Shown here: one piece after another, positions 24,194 through 31,993 of the stretch
Layout: the number at the start of each line of letters is the position of its first letter
Numbering within the stretch: position 1 is the first letter of the stretch
From: CAKZNE01 sp002695025
GTDB taxonomy: Bacteria > Bacteroidota > Bacteroidia > Flavobacteriales > Schleiferiaceae
DNA length: 64,000 nt
Direction: 5' to 3'
NCBI GenBank assembly: GCA_913043285.1
Contig: CAJWML010000003.1
Coordinates: forward strand, 1-64,000
Translations under genes and position numbers: made by a program
Notes under the pieces: generated by a model
The model's database searches: none
Told to the model about the DNA's origin: nothing
Seen by the model: only the letters and a program-made list of their open reading frames with translations

Positions 24194-25405
24194 ATGGTAA
24201 TAGAACTTAAAATTATGATGAGATGGAACTACGTTCTGGTATTAATCTTCCTTCATCAGGTCGTATGGGCTCAAGCCCCTTATAAAACAAGAGGGGCAAA
24301 ATATAACTTCTCATTATACTTGGGCACAACCTTTTCTGGCGGTAACATAGAAAGCGAAAAGGAGCGAAACATTTCCGGAGGAAGGTTAGTTTCAGAATCA
24401 AAATGGTCAACCAGCTGGCCCTTATCATCTGAATCTACAGGTGTATCATTCGTTGAAAACTTAACGCGAAAATTTACTTTTTCAATTAATATTGAAAGAA
24501 TACTGAATCAGGATTTTTCCTTATCCTCAGGCCTCGAAATAGGGGGAAGGCATTTTACCATTACAGAATCCATAGATCGTAATCCAAATATATCATTAGT
24601 TTCAAGACGTGGTTACCAGGTTATTGGCCTACCCCTGCTTGTAATCCACAATACTCGTATCAATGATTTTCTTTATTTAAGGAAAACTTTTGGACTTGTA
24701 GGAAACATTAGTAACTCAGTGGCAAAATCAGGTTACTACGAAGTTAATAATAAACATAGCTTCTACCCCACTTTAGCATTTGGTTTAGAAACAACTTTTA
24801 AAAACTCCAAAGGATACCTCCTTGCCTTTGAAGTAATGTGGCAACAGGGTTTTTATAATATTTTAGATGATCACATAACACCCATTTCACCTTTATACCC
24901 TATCAGTACGTCATCTTCATCCACTGTTTCAAACTTGGATAATTACAGCGTACAATCAAATGGTTCACACCTGAGACTGGGATTAAAATTCTATTTAAAA
25001 AGTTTCAACCCAAATCATACGGATAAATCCACTAGAATTCCCAATCCGTTAATAGAGCTTAAAAAAAGAGATTTAGGAAAAATTGAAGAAATAAAGGTAG
25101 ATACCAATATTGTTCGTATTTGCGTAAAAGATTTTCAGACTATTGATGGGGATATAATTTCTGTAGAATGGAATGATTCTCTAATACTTGATAAGGAGAA
25201 CTTAACTGATGAGTTAAGTTGTATTGAAGTAAATCTAAAACAAGGGTTTCCGAATTATTTGGTAGTTCATGCTATAAATGAAGGAAGAATAAAACCCAAT
25301 ACCGTTCAGGTAACGATTTATAGTGGCAAAAAGAAAAAACAAGTTTTTGTGACTTCTGACCTGAAAACATCAGGAGTGCTCAAACTTATATATGCTATGG
25401 ATTAA
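24194..25405 (+). CDS. Outer-membrane beta-barrel protein with C-terminal beta-sandwich-like domain
   Basis: A 403-residue exported protein. ATGs at 24215 and 24218 give a cleaner signal peptide (MRWNYVLVLIFLHQVVWAQ) than the first ATG at 24194, although 24194 matches the start position used in the other cassettes. Residues 35-275 are strand-rich with aromatic residues and fit an outer-membrane barrel (KYNFSLYLGTTFSGG, HLRLGLKFYLKSF). Residues 285-403 form a separate domain (IVRICVKDFQTIDGDIISVEWNDSLI) of a type seen at the ends of secreted Bacteroidota proteins (DGDxxSxxxNDxxI). AT-rich composition. It overlaps the following lipoprotein gene by 14 bases. Function unknown. Confidence 0.68.
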   Translation: MVIELKIMMRWNYVLVLIFLHQVVWAQAPYKTRGAKYNFSLYLGTTFSGGNIESEKERNISGGRLVSESKWSTSWPLSSESTGVSFVENLTRKFTFSINIERILNQDFSLSSGLEIGGRHFTITESIDRNPNISLVSRRGYQVIGLPLLVIHNTRINDFLYLRKTFGLVGNISNSVAKSGYYEVNNKHSFYPTLAFGLETTFKNSKGYLLAFEVMWQQGFYNILDDHITPISPLYPISTSSSSTVSNLDNYSVQSNGSHLRLGLKFYLKSFNPNHTDKSTRIPNPLIELKKRDLGKIEEIKVDTNIVRICVKDFQTIDGDIISVEWNDSLILDKENLTDELSCIEVNLKQGFPNYLVVHAINEGRIKPNTVQVTIYSGKKKKQVFVTSDLKTSGVLKLIYAMD

Positions 25406-25847
25406 TAAAAAAACAAGGCTTTCCGTGAAACATACTTTTCAATTCATATTGATTTTCAGTTTTCTGATGTTATCCACATCTTGTCGAAAAAATGATGTGG
25501 GAAATCAAGATGAACCTGACCTATTATCTGTTGATCTATCTGGTGAATGGGAGGGCTATGGTTATTCATGTACCTTTTTCCAGGAGTTGGAAATTATTGA
25601 AATTACTCAAAATGGAACATCCGTTAATGCTATTAAAACTATTGGGGATGCCTGCGTAACTAAGGGCAATGTAACTTTCCAGGGAGTTTTTTCGCAAAAC
25701 CCATTCAATGTGAGTTTTAGTACCGGATCACCAACCCAACCAAATTGCTGTACAATACAGGCAGAAATGGAGCTTATCACCCCAAACATATTAAAATCCG
25801 ATGCTTTTGGAATATTCTATATTCGAAAAAGAACATATTATCCCTAA
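25392..25847 (+). CDS. Small predicted lipoprotein
   Basis: A 151-residue protein with a basic N-terminus, a hydrophobic stretch (FQFILIFSFLMLSTSC) and a lipobox-type Cys at residue 31, followed by an acidic linker and a small beta-rich domain (SGEWEGYGYSCTFFQELEIIEITQNG) containing five further Cys residues. The pattern W-x-G followed by strands resembles small lipocalin-like lipoproteins, but I do not assign a family. It shares a cassette with the barrel gene; the 14-base overlap suggests coupled translation and possibly a common surface function. Confidence 0.65.
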   Translation: MLWINKKTRLSVKHTFQFILIFSFLMLSTSCRKNDVGNQDEPDLLSVDLSGEWEGYGYSCTFFQELEIIEITQNGTSVNAIKTIGDACVTKGNVTFQGVFSQNPFNVSFSTGSPTQPNCCTIQAEMELITPNILKSDAFGIFYIRKRTYYP

Positions 25848-25960
25848 ACGTAATCCATTAATTAAGAACTACCCCTGACAAAGTGCAGAAAGGTGCCATT
25901 GGAGGCCAAATGAAAGATTCCGGCTGGTCGGCTGGCTTCGCTCATAGCCTGCAATTACGT

Positions 25961-26005
25961 AACTGTAAACCGTCATTCCTTATACAAAACGTTTGCTCCA
26001 ATTTA
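25961..26005 (+). repeat. Cassette repeat R8, right-arm-like sequences
   Basis: Two right-arm-like words follow each other: TAACTGTAAACCGTCATTCC and TTATACAAAACGTTTGCTCC, the second followed by AATTTAAAA as in the other copies. No convincing left arm was found between 25848 and 25960. The next start codon is 27 bases further on than is usual in the array. Confidence 0.4.
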
Positions 26006-26026
26006 AAAGAGTTGTCTTAACATACC

Positions 26027-27085
26027 ATGACTAAAAAAACATCCACATATATCATCCGGGTTTTACTCCTTGTGGGAACCGTGGTCTCCCTATTCTTTGT
26101 TCCCTGGCCCATTGTGAAGGCCTGGATAAAACCATTGCCCGAAACCGTGCAGGAACAGGTAGATCAGGTAAGCGATTACGGCTTTGACGGCATCATTGTG
26201 TACGTAGATGAAAAAGGCAAAAAGCCCGCGTTCTACACGGCCGGCTATAAAAACCGGAAAAACAAAACACCGGCTGATCCGCATGCCTTGTTCAAAATAG
26301 CCAGTGTAGGTAAGCTTTACACAGCCCTGGCCGTTACCAAACTCGTAAGGAGTGGCAAGCTCTCCTTGGATAAAAGCCTTGCGGACTATTTGCCGGAATT
26401 GAAAGGCAGGATCGAGAATGCCGATAAAATTACTTTACGAATGCTGGTCCGCCACCGCAGCGGCATTCCTGATTATGTGTACACCCCCAATTATTGGGTG
26501 CACCCCAAAGAAAACGGTGATGAAAAACTGGCCCTGATCCTGGATTTGCCCGCCAATTTTGAACCGGATGAAGAGTATGAATATTGCAACACCAATTATT
26601 TATTACTTGGCAAAATTGCACATAGAGTGCTGGGTTATGGCATGTTTCAGTTTATTCAGGACGAAATTTTGCACCCCCTGAATTTAAACCACACCTATGG
26701 TTCCATTCACGATGTGGACACCAATGATGTGATGAGTGGCTATTACGTGGGCTACCCTGCCGATCTGAAAGCGGAGGATGCGGGTTCTTTATTGGCTACC
26801 GCGGACGATCTGGGTAATTTCATAAGAGCTTTGAACGATGGCTCGGTATTTAAAGATAAAACCGAGCAGGAAATTTATTCCTCGCTTTATAAATACGGGC
26901 ATACAGGCCTGATACCAGGCTATCAAACCATTGCTGAATACCACCCCGACCTGGACGCTGTGGTCATTCAATTCACCAACACCGTTAATTTTGACGGATA
27001 CAATTGGAACCTATCCGAAGTGATGTATAGCCGGGTTTTAAAGATTCTCAGGAACAACAATGCAAATGGTAGATCTACCCATTAA
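26027..27085 (+). CDS. Serine beta-lactamase-family hydrolase, membrane-anchored
   Basis: A 352-residue class C beta-lactamase/EstB-like protein. Residues of about 9-28 form an N-terminal membrane anchor or signal (IIRVLLLVGTVVSLFFVPW). The catalytic motifs are present: SVGK (SxxK; LFKIASVGKLYTA), YCN (YxN; EYEYCNTNYLLLGK) and HTG (KTG-box variant; YGHTGLIPGY). Proteins of this family act as esterases, peptidases or peptidoglycan-active enzymes more often than as true beta-lactamases. Composition is closer to the core genes than to the preceding cassettes, so whether it belongs to the array is unclear. Confidence 0.85.
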   Translation: MTKKTSTYIIRVLLLVGTVVSLFFVPWPIVKAWIKPLPETVQEQVDQVSDYGFDGIIVYVDEKGKKPAFYTAGYKNRKNKTPADPHALFKIASVGKLYTALAVTKLVRSGKLSLDKSLADYLPELKGRIENADKITLRMLVRHRSGIPDYVYTPNYWVHPKENGDEKLALILDLPANFEPDEEYEYCNTNYLLLGKIAHRVLGYGMFQFIQDEILHPLNLNHTYGSIHDVDTNDVMSGYYVGYPADLKAEDAGSLLATADDLGNFIRALNDGSVFKDKTEQEIYSSLYKYGHTGLIPGYQTIAEYHPDLDAVVIQFTNTVNFDGYNWNLSEVMYSRVLKILRNNNANGRSTH

Positions 27086-27177
27086 TACTTATAGTGTACT
27101 GCACTCTCACTACCTTTCAAACCAAATTTACGAGTTCAGCCTGAGTAATCTTAAATGCCTCATCTTTCTTGTCCCGG

Positions 27178-27203
27178 CTAACGCGCGATTGTATCGCGCG
27201 TAA
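27178..27203. repeat. REP-like hairpin, copy 1
   Basis: A perfect 9-bp stem (ACGCGCGAT at 27181-27189, ATCGCGCGT at 27193-27201) with loop TGT, preceded by GCTA. It closely matches a second copy at 27685-27710. The hairpin at 23791-23815 has the same GCTAA-stem-TTA layout but a different stem sequence. Confidence 0.6.
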
Positions 27204-27412
27204 GGAATGCAACCCTCGCTGGCAAAAGGCTACCCAACATACCTCTTCGGGTTTCTTCCCTTTTAGTCAGCTTCGTTCTCCCGTATAACCCCTGTCCGGA
27301 CCTGGTATCTCCTTACATACTTTGCTAGCTGTTTGTCCGTTTAATTCCAATAAGCATATTCCATCCTGTAGCACCTCCCCTTTTCATCCCATAAATAGTT
27401 GATATATACCTT

Positions 27413-27493
27413 ACCCAGGCATGGGAGGTCACCCTCCGTCCCGTAGGGTTGATACGGGCTAAAAGCATAGATCAAGCGTAGATGCTCCTGGGT
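27413..27493. ncRNA. Possible structured RNA or DNA element with three hairpins closed by a 7-bp stem
   Basis: ACCCAGG (27413-27419) pairs perfectly with CCTGGGT (27487-27493) and encloses three consecutive perfect hairpins: GGAGG/CCTCC (27424-27437), CCCGTA/TACGGG (27440-27458) and AGCAT/ATGCT (27464-27486). The shape recalls a cloverleaf, but conserved tRNA bases are absent on both strands, so it is not called a tRNA. The strand and any function are unknown. Confidence 0.3.
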
Positions 27494-27684
27494 TGATACG
27501 GGGATACGGCATGGATAAGCCGGGCATCAGCCCATGGCAGGCGCAGGATTCTGTATTGATCCAAGCTTACAAAGAGCAAAAACCTCCCTCTTTCATCACT
27601 TCTGTGACAGTGCCAAAAACAAAGACTTTATAGCCACAGTTTTACTACTCTTACATACCGATTAACGAAACCACCATTCCCCTG

Positions 27685-27710
27685 CTAACGTGCGATTGTA
27701 TCGCGGGTAA
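27685..27710. repeat. REP-like hairpin, copy 2
   Basis: GCTAACGTGCGATTGTATCG followed by CGGGTAA differs from copy 1 (27178-27203) at two positions. The stem keeps one mismatch and one G-T pair, while the loop TGT is unchanged. Confidence 0.55.
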
Positions 27711-27889
27711 AAAAGTGTAACTCCCTCTCTGGGCCATATACCTTGCTACGCATCTGGATATATGCCCCGCAACCATAAGAACCTCACTTAACCAAACCAA
27801 CATTGCTCAAATAGAAAAACCTGATCCCCTCATTTCTCCCCTTTTGAAGCCGCAAATAATTGCGGACATTTGTTAGCAAACCACCACTG

Positions 27890-29290
27890 ATGAATAGCGT
27901 TACTCCCGCCCGTCTTCGTGAAGATTTTGAACCCCTGGCCCAGGTACCGGAAGCACAATTACAATTCCTTATTGATAAAGGGCAGCAGCGCGAACTGGCA
28001 ACCGATGAATTCCTTTTTCGAAAAGACGAACCCTCCAATACCATGACCCTGGTCCTCTCCGGGCGAATCCGTATCTACACCTTGCAGAAGAACCAATCGC
28101 GGGAAATTACCATACTGGAGAAAGGAGACATCACAGGCTTATTGCCCTATTCACGCCTGAAGGTTGCCGTGGGATACGGTCAGGCACTGGAAACCTCCCA
28201 CATTCTTACCTTTCACCGTAAAGATATGCCGGAGATGATCCGGGAATGCTATGAACTTACCGAATCCTTGGTGCACTTCATGAGCTCACGCATCCGTGAG
28301 TTCACCACCTTTCAGTTACAGAATGAAAAGATGATGGCGCTGGGTAAACTCTCGGCCGGACTGGCTCATGAGCTTAACAACCCCGCCTCGGCCATAGTGC
28401 GTAGCAGCAAAGAACTCAAAAGCCACCTGGGGCACCTCCCGGCCAATTTCAAAAAGGTGATCTCTATACGCATGACCGAACAGCAGGTGGATGAAGTGAA
28501 CGAAATGCTGACCAGGCGGCTGGCAGAACCACCGGCTAAAAAACCAGGCCTCATGGAGCGCCAGAACATGGAAGACGACCTGGCTGATTGTATGGAAGAA
28601 AAGGGTGTGGATAACGCGTATGAGGTGGCAGAGAACCTGGTGGATTTCGGCTTTGAGTGCACCGACCTGGAAGCGATCTATGAGCGTACTTCGGCTGATC
28701 ACTTTGCCCCCATCATGAAGTGGATCAATGATAACCTTACCACGGAAAGGATGGTACATGAAATTGAAGATGCTTCCACCCGCATTGCCCACCTGGTAAG
28801 CAGTGTGAAGAATTTCACCCACATGGACCGTACCCAGGAGAAGATACAGGCAGATATCCATGAGGGTATTGAAAATACCCTGGTGATGCTGAACCACAAG
28901 CTTAAAAGGTCAGGGGTGAAAATTGAACGGCATTTCCAGGAAGACCTGCCCCACCCCAAAGTAATGGTCAGCGAGCTCAACCAGGTATGGACCAACCTGA
29001 TAGACAATGCTATTGACGCCATGGAGGAAACTGAAAACCCAGTGTTAAAGCTGGAAACCCGGCAGGACCGGGATTTTGTGCGCATTGTGGTCCGGGACAA
29101 TGGTCCCGGTATACCGGATGATATAAAAAACAACATTTTTGACCCCTTTTTTACCACCAAGGCCATTGGAAAGGGCACAGGCCTAGGCCTTGAAGTAGTG
29201 AAGAATATTATCAATAAACACAACGGAACCATTAAAGTAGAATCGGTGCCCGGCAAAACCGAATTTGAGGTTTGCCTGCCGCTGAACTAA
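27890..29290 (+). CDS. Histidine kinase with N-terminal cyclic-nucleotide-binding-like domain
   Basis: A 466-residue soluble sensor kinase. The frame is open to TTG 27860, but ATG 27890 (MNSVTPARLRED) fits better. Residues 10-130 are a Crp/cNMP-binding fold (EFLFRKDEPSNTMTLVLSGRIRIY, ILEKGDITGLLP). ALGKLSAGLAHELNNPASAI carries the phosphoacceptor His, and the HATPase domain shows NQVWTNLIDNAIDAM (N box), DNGPGIP (G1), FDPFFTTK (F box) and GTGLGLEVVKNI (G2). No membrane segments are present. The response-regulator fusion starts 12 bp downstream and is its probable partner. What the sensor domain binds is unknown. Confidence 0.88.
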   Translation: MNSVTPARLREDFEPLAQVPEAQLQFLIDKGQQRELATDEFLFRKDEPSNTMTLVLSGRIRIYTLQKNQSREITILEKGDITGLLPYSRLKVAVGYGQALETSHILTFHRKDMPEMIRECYELTESLVHFMSSRIREFTTFQLQNEKMMALGKLSAGLAHELNNPASAIVRSSKELKSHLGHLPANFKKVISIRMTEQQVDEVNEMLTRRLAEPPAKKPGLMERQNMEDDLADCMEEKGVDNAYEVAENLVDFGFECTDLEAIYERTSADHFAPIMKWINDNLTTERMVHEIEDASTRIAHLVSSVKNFTHMDRTQEKIQADIHEGIENTLVMLNHKLKRSGVKIERHFQEDLPHPKVMVSELNQVWTNLIDNAIDAMEETENPVLKLETRQDRDFVRIVVRDNGPGIPDDIKNNIFDPFFTTKAIGKGTGLGLEVVKNIINKHNGTIKVESVPGKTEFEVCLPLN

Positions 29291-29302
29291 TGCTATACCA
29301 TC

Positions 29303-30958
29303 ATGAAAAATCCCATTATTCTGGCTGTAGACGATGATCCCCAGGTAATACGGGCGGTAAGCCGCGACCTCCGCAAGCGTTACCGTGACGAATACCGTAT
29401 TGTAGCCACCGATTCTGCCCGGGAAGCACTGGAAAGCCTGCAGGAAATGAAAAACCAGGGGCTCGAGGTAGCACTCTTTGTTTCCGACCAGCGCATGCCT
29501 GAAATGCTGGGGGTGGATTTTCTGGAGAAGGCTAAAAAGCTGTACCCCAAGGCCAAGCGTGTATTACTAACCGCTTATTCAGATACGGATGCGGCTATAC
29601 AGGCCATCAACGAGGTACAGTTGGATTACTACCTCATGAAACCCTGGGACCCCCCGGAAGAAAAAATGTATCCTGTTCTGGATGACCACCTGGAAGAATG
29701 GCAAAGCCAGTATATACCTGAATTCAGCGGAATACGCGTGATCGGCTACCAGTTCTCCCCGAAAAGTCACCGTTTGAAGGATTTCCTGGCAGGAAACCTC
29801 TTTCCCTACCGCTGGTATGATGTGGAAACTGCCGAGCAGGCCCGTGAACTGATGACGTCTAACAAGCTGGAAGAAAAAAACCTGCCCGTTATCTTTTTTG
29901 AGGACGGTTCCTTCATTGAGAACCCGGATATCCCCGAGGTAGCTTCACGCCTGGGGCTTAACCCCAGGGCCTCGGCTGATATGTATGATGTGATCATCAT
30001 CGGGGCCGGACCGGCCGGCCTGGCAGCAGCGGTATACGGTGCCAGTGAAGGTCTAAAAACATTACTCGTGGAGCGCAGGGCTCCCGGTGGACAGGCAGGC
30101 ACTTCTTCGCGCATCGAAAATTACCTGGGTTTCCCCAAAGGATTAAGCGGTTCCGACCTGGCCCGGAGGGCTATTACCCAGGCCACACGCTTAGGCACCG
30201 AAGTATTGACCCCCAGCGAAGTAATAGAGATCAAACTGAAGGACCAATACAAGATAGTGGTGCTGAAGGACGGCTCGGAACTTACTACCAAAAGTATTGT
30301 GATAACCACCGGGGTGGATTACCGTAAACTGGATACTGCCGGGGTGGACAATTTTACCGGGGCCGGCATTTACTATGGCGCGGCCACCACAGAGGCCAAT
30401 GCCTGTAAAGACCAGGATGTTTACGTGGTGGGCGGAGGCAATTCGGCCGGGCAGGCAGCCATGTACTTATCCCAATTTGCCCGCAGGGTGTTTATCCTCA
30501 TCCGTAGGGAGGATTTGACCAGCACTATGTCAGCTTACCTGATTGACCAGATCAACGGCACTGAAAATATTGAAGTGATGCCTCATTCCGAGGTCATAGA
30601 AGCCCACGGCTCCGATCGCCTGGAATGCCTTACCATTAAAACCGGTGATCAAAGCTGGAAAGTGGGTGCCGCAGCCCTCTTCGTCTTCATAGGGGCACGT
30701 CCTTATACCGACTGGATGAACGGTCTGTCCCGCCAGGATGAAAAAGGTTTTTTGCTCACCGGTCGCGACCTGGCTCTTGATAAGGAATTCAAGAAAAACT
30801 GGAAGCTACAGCGGGAACCTTTCCTTTTGGAAACCAGCACACCCGGTATTTTTGCAGCTGGTGACGTCCGTTCCGGAGCCATGAACCGGGTAGCCTCCGC
30901 AGTAGGTGAAGGAGCCATGAGCATAAGCTTTGTACACCGCTACCTGGAAGAAGTTTAA
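29303..30958 (+). CDS. Response regulator fused to a thioredoxin-reductase-like flavoprotein
   Basis: A 551-residue protein. Residues 1-125 are a receiver domain (ILAVDDDPQV, phosphoacceptor Asp in FVSDQRMPE, LLTAYSD, LMKPWD). Residues of about 140-215 form a linker domain, and residues 230-550 a pyridine-nucleotide-disulfide oxidoreductase with FAD site (IIIGAGPAGLAAAVYG), NAD(P) site (VYVVGGGNSAGQAAMYLS) and terminal FAD contact (GIFAAGDVRSGAMNRVASAVGEGAMS). The thioredoxin-reductase CxxC is missing: AATTEANACKDQ replaces it. It should bind FAD and NAD(P)H but cannot reduce thioredoxin in the usual way. It sits between the cognate kinase and a bestrophin gene in one operon. Confidence 0.9.
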   Translation: MKNPIILAVDDDPQVIRAVSRDLRKRYRDEYRIVATDSAREALESLQEMKNQGLEVALFVSDQRMPEMLGVDFLEKAKKLYPKAKRVLLTAYSDTDAAIQAINEVQLDYYLMKPWDPPEEKMYPVLDDHLEEWQSQYIPEFSGIRVIGYQFSPKSHRLKDFLAGNLFPYRWYDVETAEQARELMTSNKLEEKNLPVIFFEDGSFIENPDIPEVASRLGLNPRASADMYDVIIIGAGPAGLAAAVYGASEGLKTLLVERRAPGGQAGTSSRIENYLGFPKGLSGSDLARRAITQATRLGTEVLTPSEVIEIKLKDQYKIVVLKDGSELTTKSIVITTGVDYRKLDTAGVDNFTGAGIYYGAATTEANACKDQDVYVVGGGNSAGQAAMYLSQFARRVFILIRREDLTSTMSAYLIDQINGTENIEVMPHSEVIEAHGSDRLECLTIKTGDQSWKVGAAALFVFIGARPYTDWMNGLSRQDEKGFLLTGRDLALDKEFKKNWKLQREPFLLETSTPGIFAAGDVRSGAMNRVASAVGEGAMSISFVHRYLEEV

Positions 30959-30982
30959 TTTAGCCCGTCCAACAACAGAACA

Positions 30983-31915
30983 ATGATCATTTATAAAAGC
31001 AATAAGAACTGGTGGGGAGACATTGGTCACCTGTACCGCAGCTGGACCATGAATAAGGTAATGCGTGCCGTACTGGCCATTGGGCTATACACCACCCTTG
31101 CCTGTGTGTTGCAGCTTCACTTCCTGGAAAGTGTAGCCGAAATGAGCCTGGGCACCGGGGTCTTCAGCCTCCTGGGAGTGGTACTCAGTATTCTCTTGGT
31201 TTTCCGTACCAATACCGCCTACGACCGCTGGTGGGAAGGCCGCCAGCAATGGGGCGCTTTGGTAAACCACTGTCGCAACCTGGCCATTACCACAGCCGCC
31301 ACCTTTCCGGTTGAGTTTAAAAAGGAAAAGCATCAGATGGCAGTGTACATCTCTAACTTCTGCATTGCTTTGAAAGAACACCTGCGGGAAGGTACCCGGC
31401 TGGATGAGTTGATCTCCGTAACCAAAGAGGAAATTGAAACGTACAGCTCCAAGGCTCATATACCCAATCACATTTCGCTGCAGATCCACCTTATGGTAGA
31501 ACGTATGCACCGCGATAAGATCATTACCGGTGAAGATCACCTGAATTTCAAGCCCCAACTGCAAGCCTTACTGGATATACTGGGCGCGTGTGAACGGATC
31601 AAGAAAACGCCCATCCCCTTTTCCTATAATGTATACCTAAAGATCTTTATCACGGCTTATGGCCTCTTGCTGCCACTGGCCATGATCCCGGAATTCGGGT
31701 ATTACGCCATTCCGATAGTGATGTTCATCTTCTTCGCTTTTATTGGGGTAGAACTCATGGCCGAAGAGATCGAAGATCCTTTTGGACTGGATTGCAATGA
31801 CCTGCCCACCGGTGACATTGCCCACACCATCAAGAACAACGTTTTTGAGATCCTGGATGAACGTTCCGTTATAGATCATCGCGCAGAGCGGGAGGAGTAT
31901 ACTAAGGTGTTTTAG
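30983..31915 (+). CDS. Bestrophin family ion channel
   Basis: A 310-residue integral membrane protein of the bestrophin/UPF0187 family, which forms pentameric ion channels. It starts MIIYKSNKNWWGDIGHLYRSW, with two N-terminal membrane segments (about 30-75), the conserved RTNTAYDRWWEGRQQWG motif (residues about 74-90) and two later membrane segments (about 205-250), ending with EDPFGLDCNDLP, the acidic cluster typical of the family. It lies 24 bp downstream of the response-regulator fusion and is probably controlled with it; linkage of a channel to a redox-like regulator is suggestive but unproven. Confidence 0.9.
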   Translation: MIIYKSNKNWWGDIGHLYRSWTMNKVMRAVLAIGLYTTLACVLQLHFLESVAEMSLGTGVFSLLGVVLSILLVFRTNTAYDRWWEGRQQWGALVNHCRNLAITTAATFPVEFKKEKHQMAVYISNFCIALKEHLREGTRLDELISVTKEEIETYSSKAHIPNHISLQIHLMVERMHRDKIITGEDHLNFKPQLQALLDILGACERIKKTPIPFSYNVYLKIFITAYGLLLPLAMIPEFGYYAIPIVMFIFFAFIGVELMAEEIEDPFGLDCNDLPTGDIAHTIKNNVFEILDERSVIDHRAEREEYTKVF

Positions 31916-31993
31916 AATAAGCGGAATAATTGGGTACCTTGCAAACATTCACTGCCTGCGCAGGTTATTCGATTACCAAATATCTCAACCACC

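Larger units (their letters stand above)
27086..27889. other. About 800-bp region without a gene, rich in hairpins
   Basis: No credible reading frame is present on either strand. The segment holds two copies of a GCTAACG...GCGATTGTATCGCG hairpin, a cluster of nested hairpins at 27413-27493, a 13-nt direct repeat (27446-27458 and 27490-27502) and a decayed CAGCTTCGTTCTCCCG-type stretch recalling the interior of the cassette repeats. It looks like the right flank of the accessory island. Confidence 0.6.

Noticed and set aside
20370..26026. Classical integron
   Set aside because: No intI-like tyrosine recombinase or attI is present and the repeat cores do not match RYYYAAC/GTTRRRY. Only the cassette-like layout is claimed.
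20370..26026. CRISPR array
   Set aside because: The repeats are long, imperfect palindromes of unequal length separated by whole genes, and no cas genes are present.
26027..27085. Antibiotic-resistance beta-lactamase
   Set aside because: Motifs define only the broad serine beta-lactamase/esterase family; nothing indicates antibiotic hydrolysis.
27413..27493. tRNA gene
   Set aside because: The fold resembles a cloverleaf, but the T-loop (TTCGA-type), D-loop GG and U33 are absent on both strands.
29303..30958. Thioredoxin reductase (trxB)
   Set aside because: The CxxC active site is missing and a receiver domain is fused, so the name trxB was not used.
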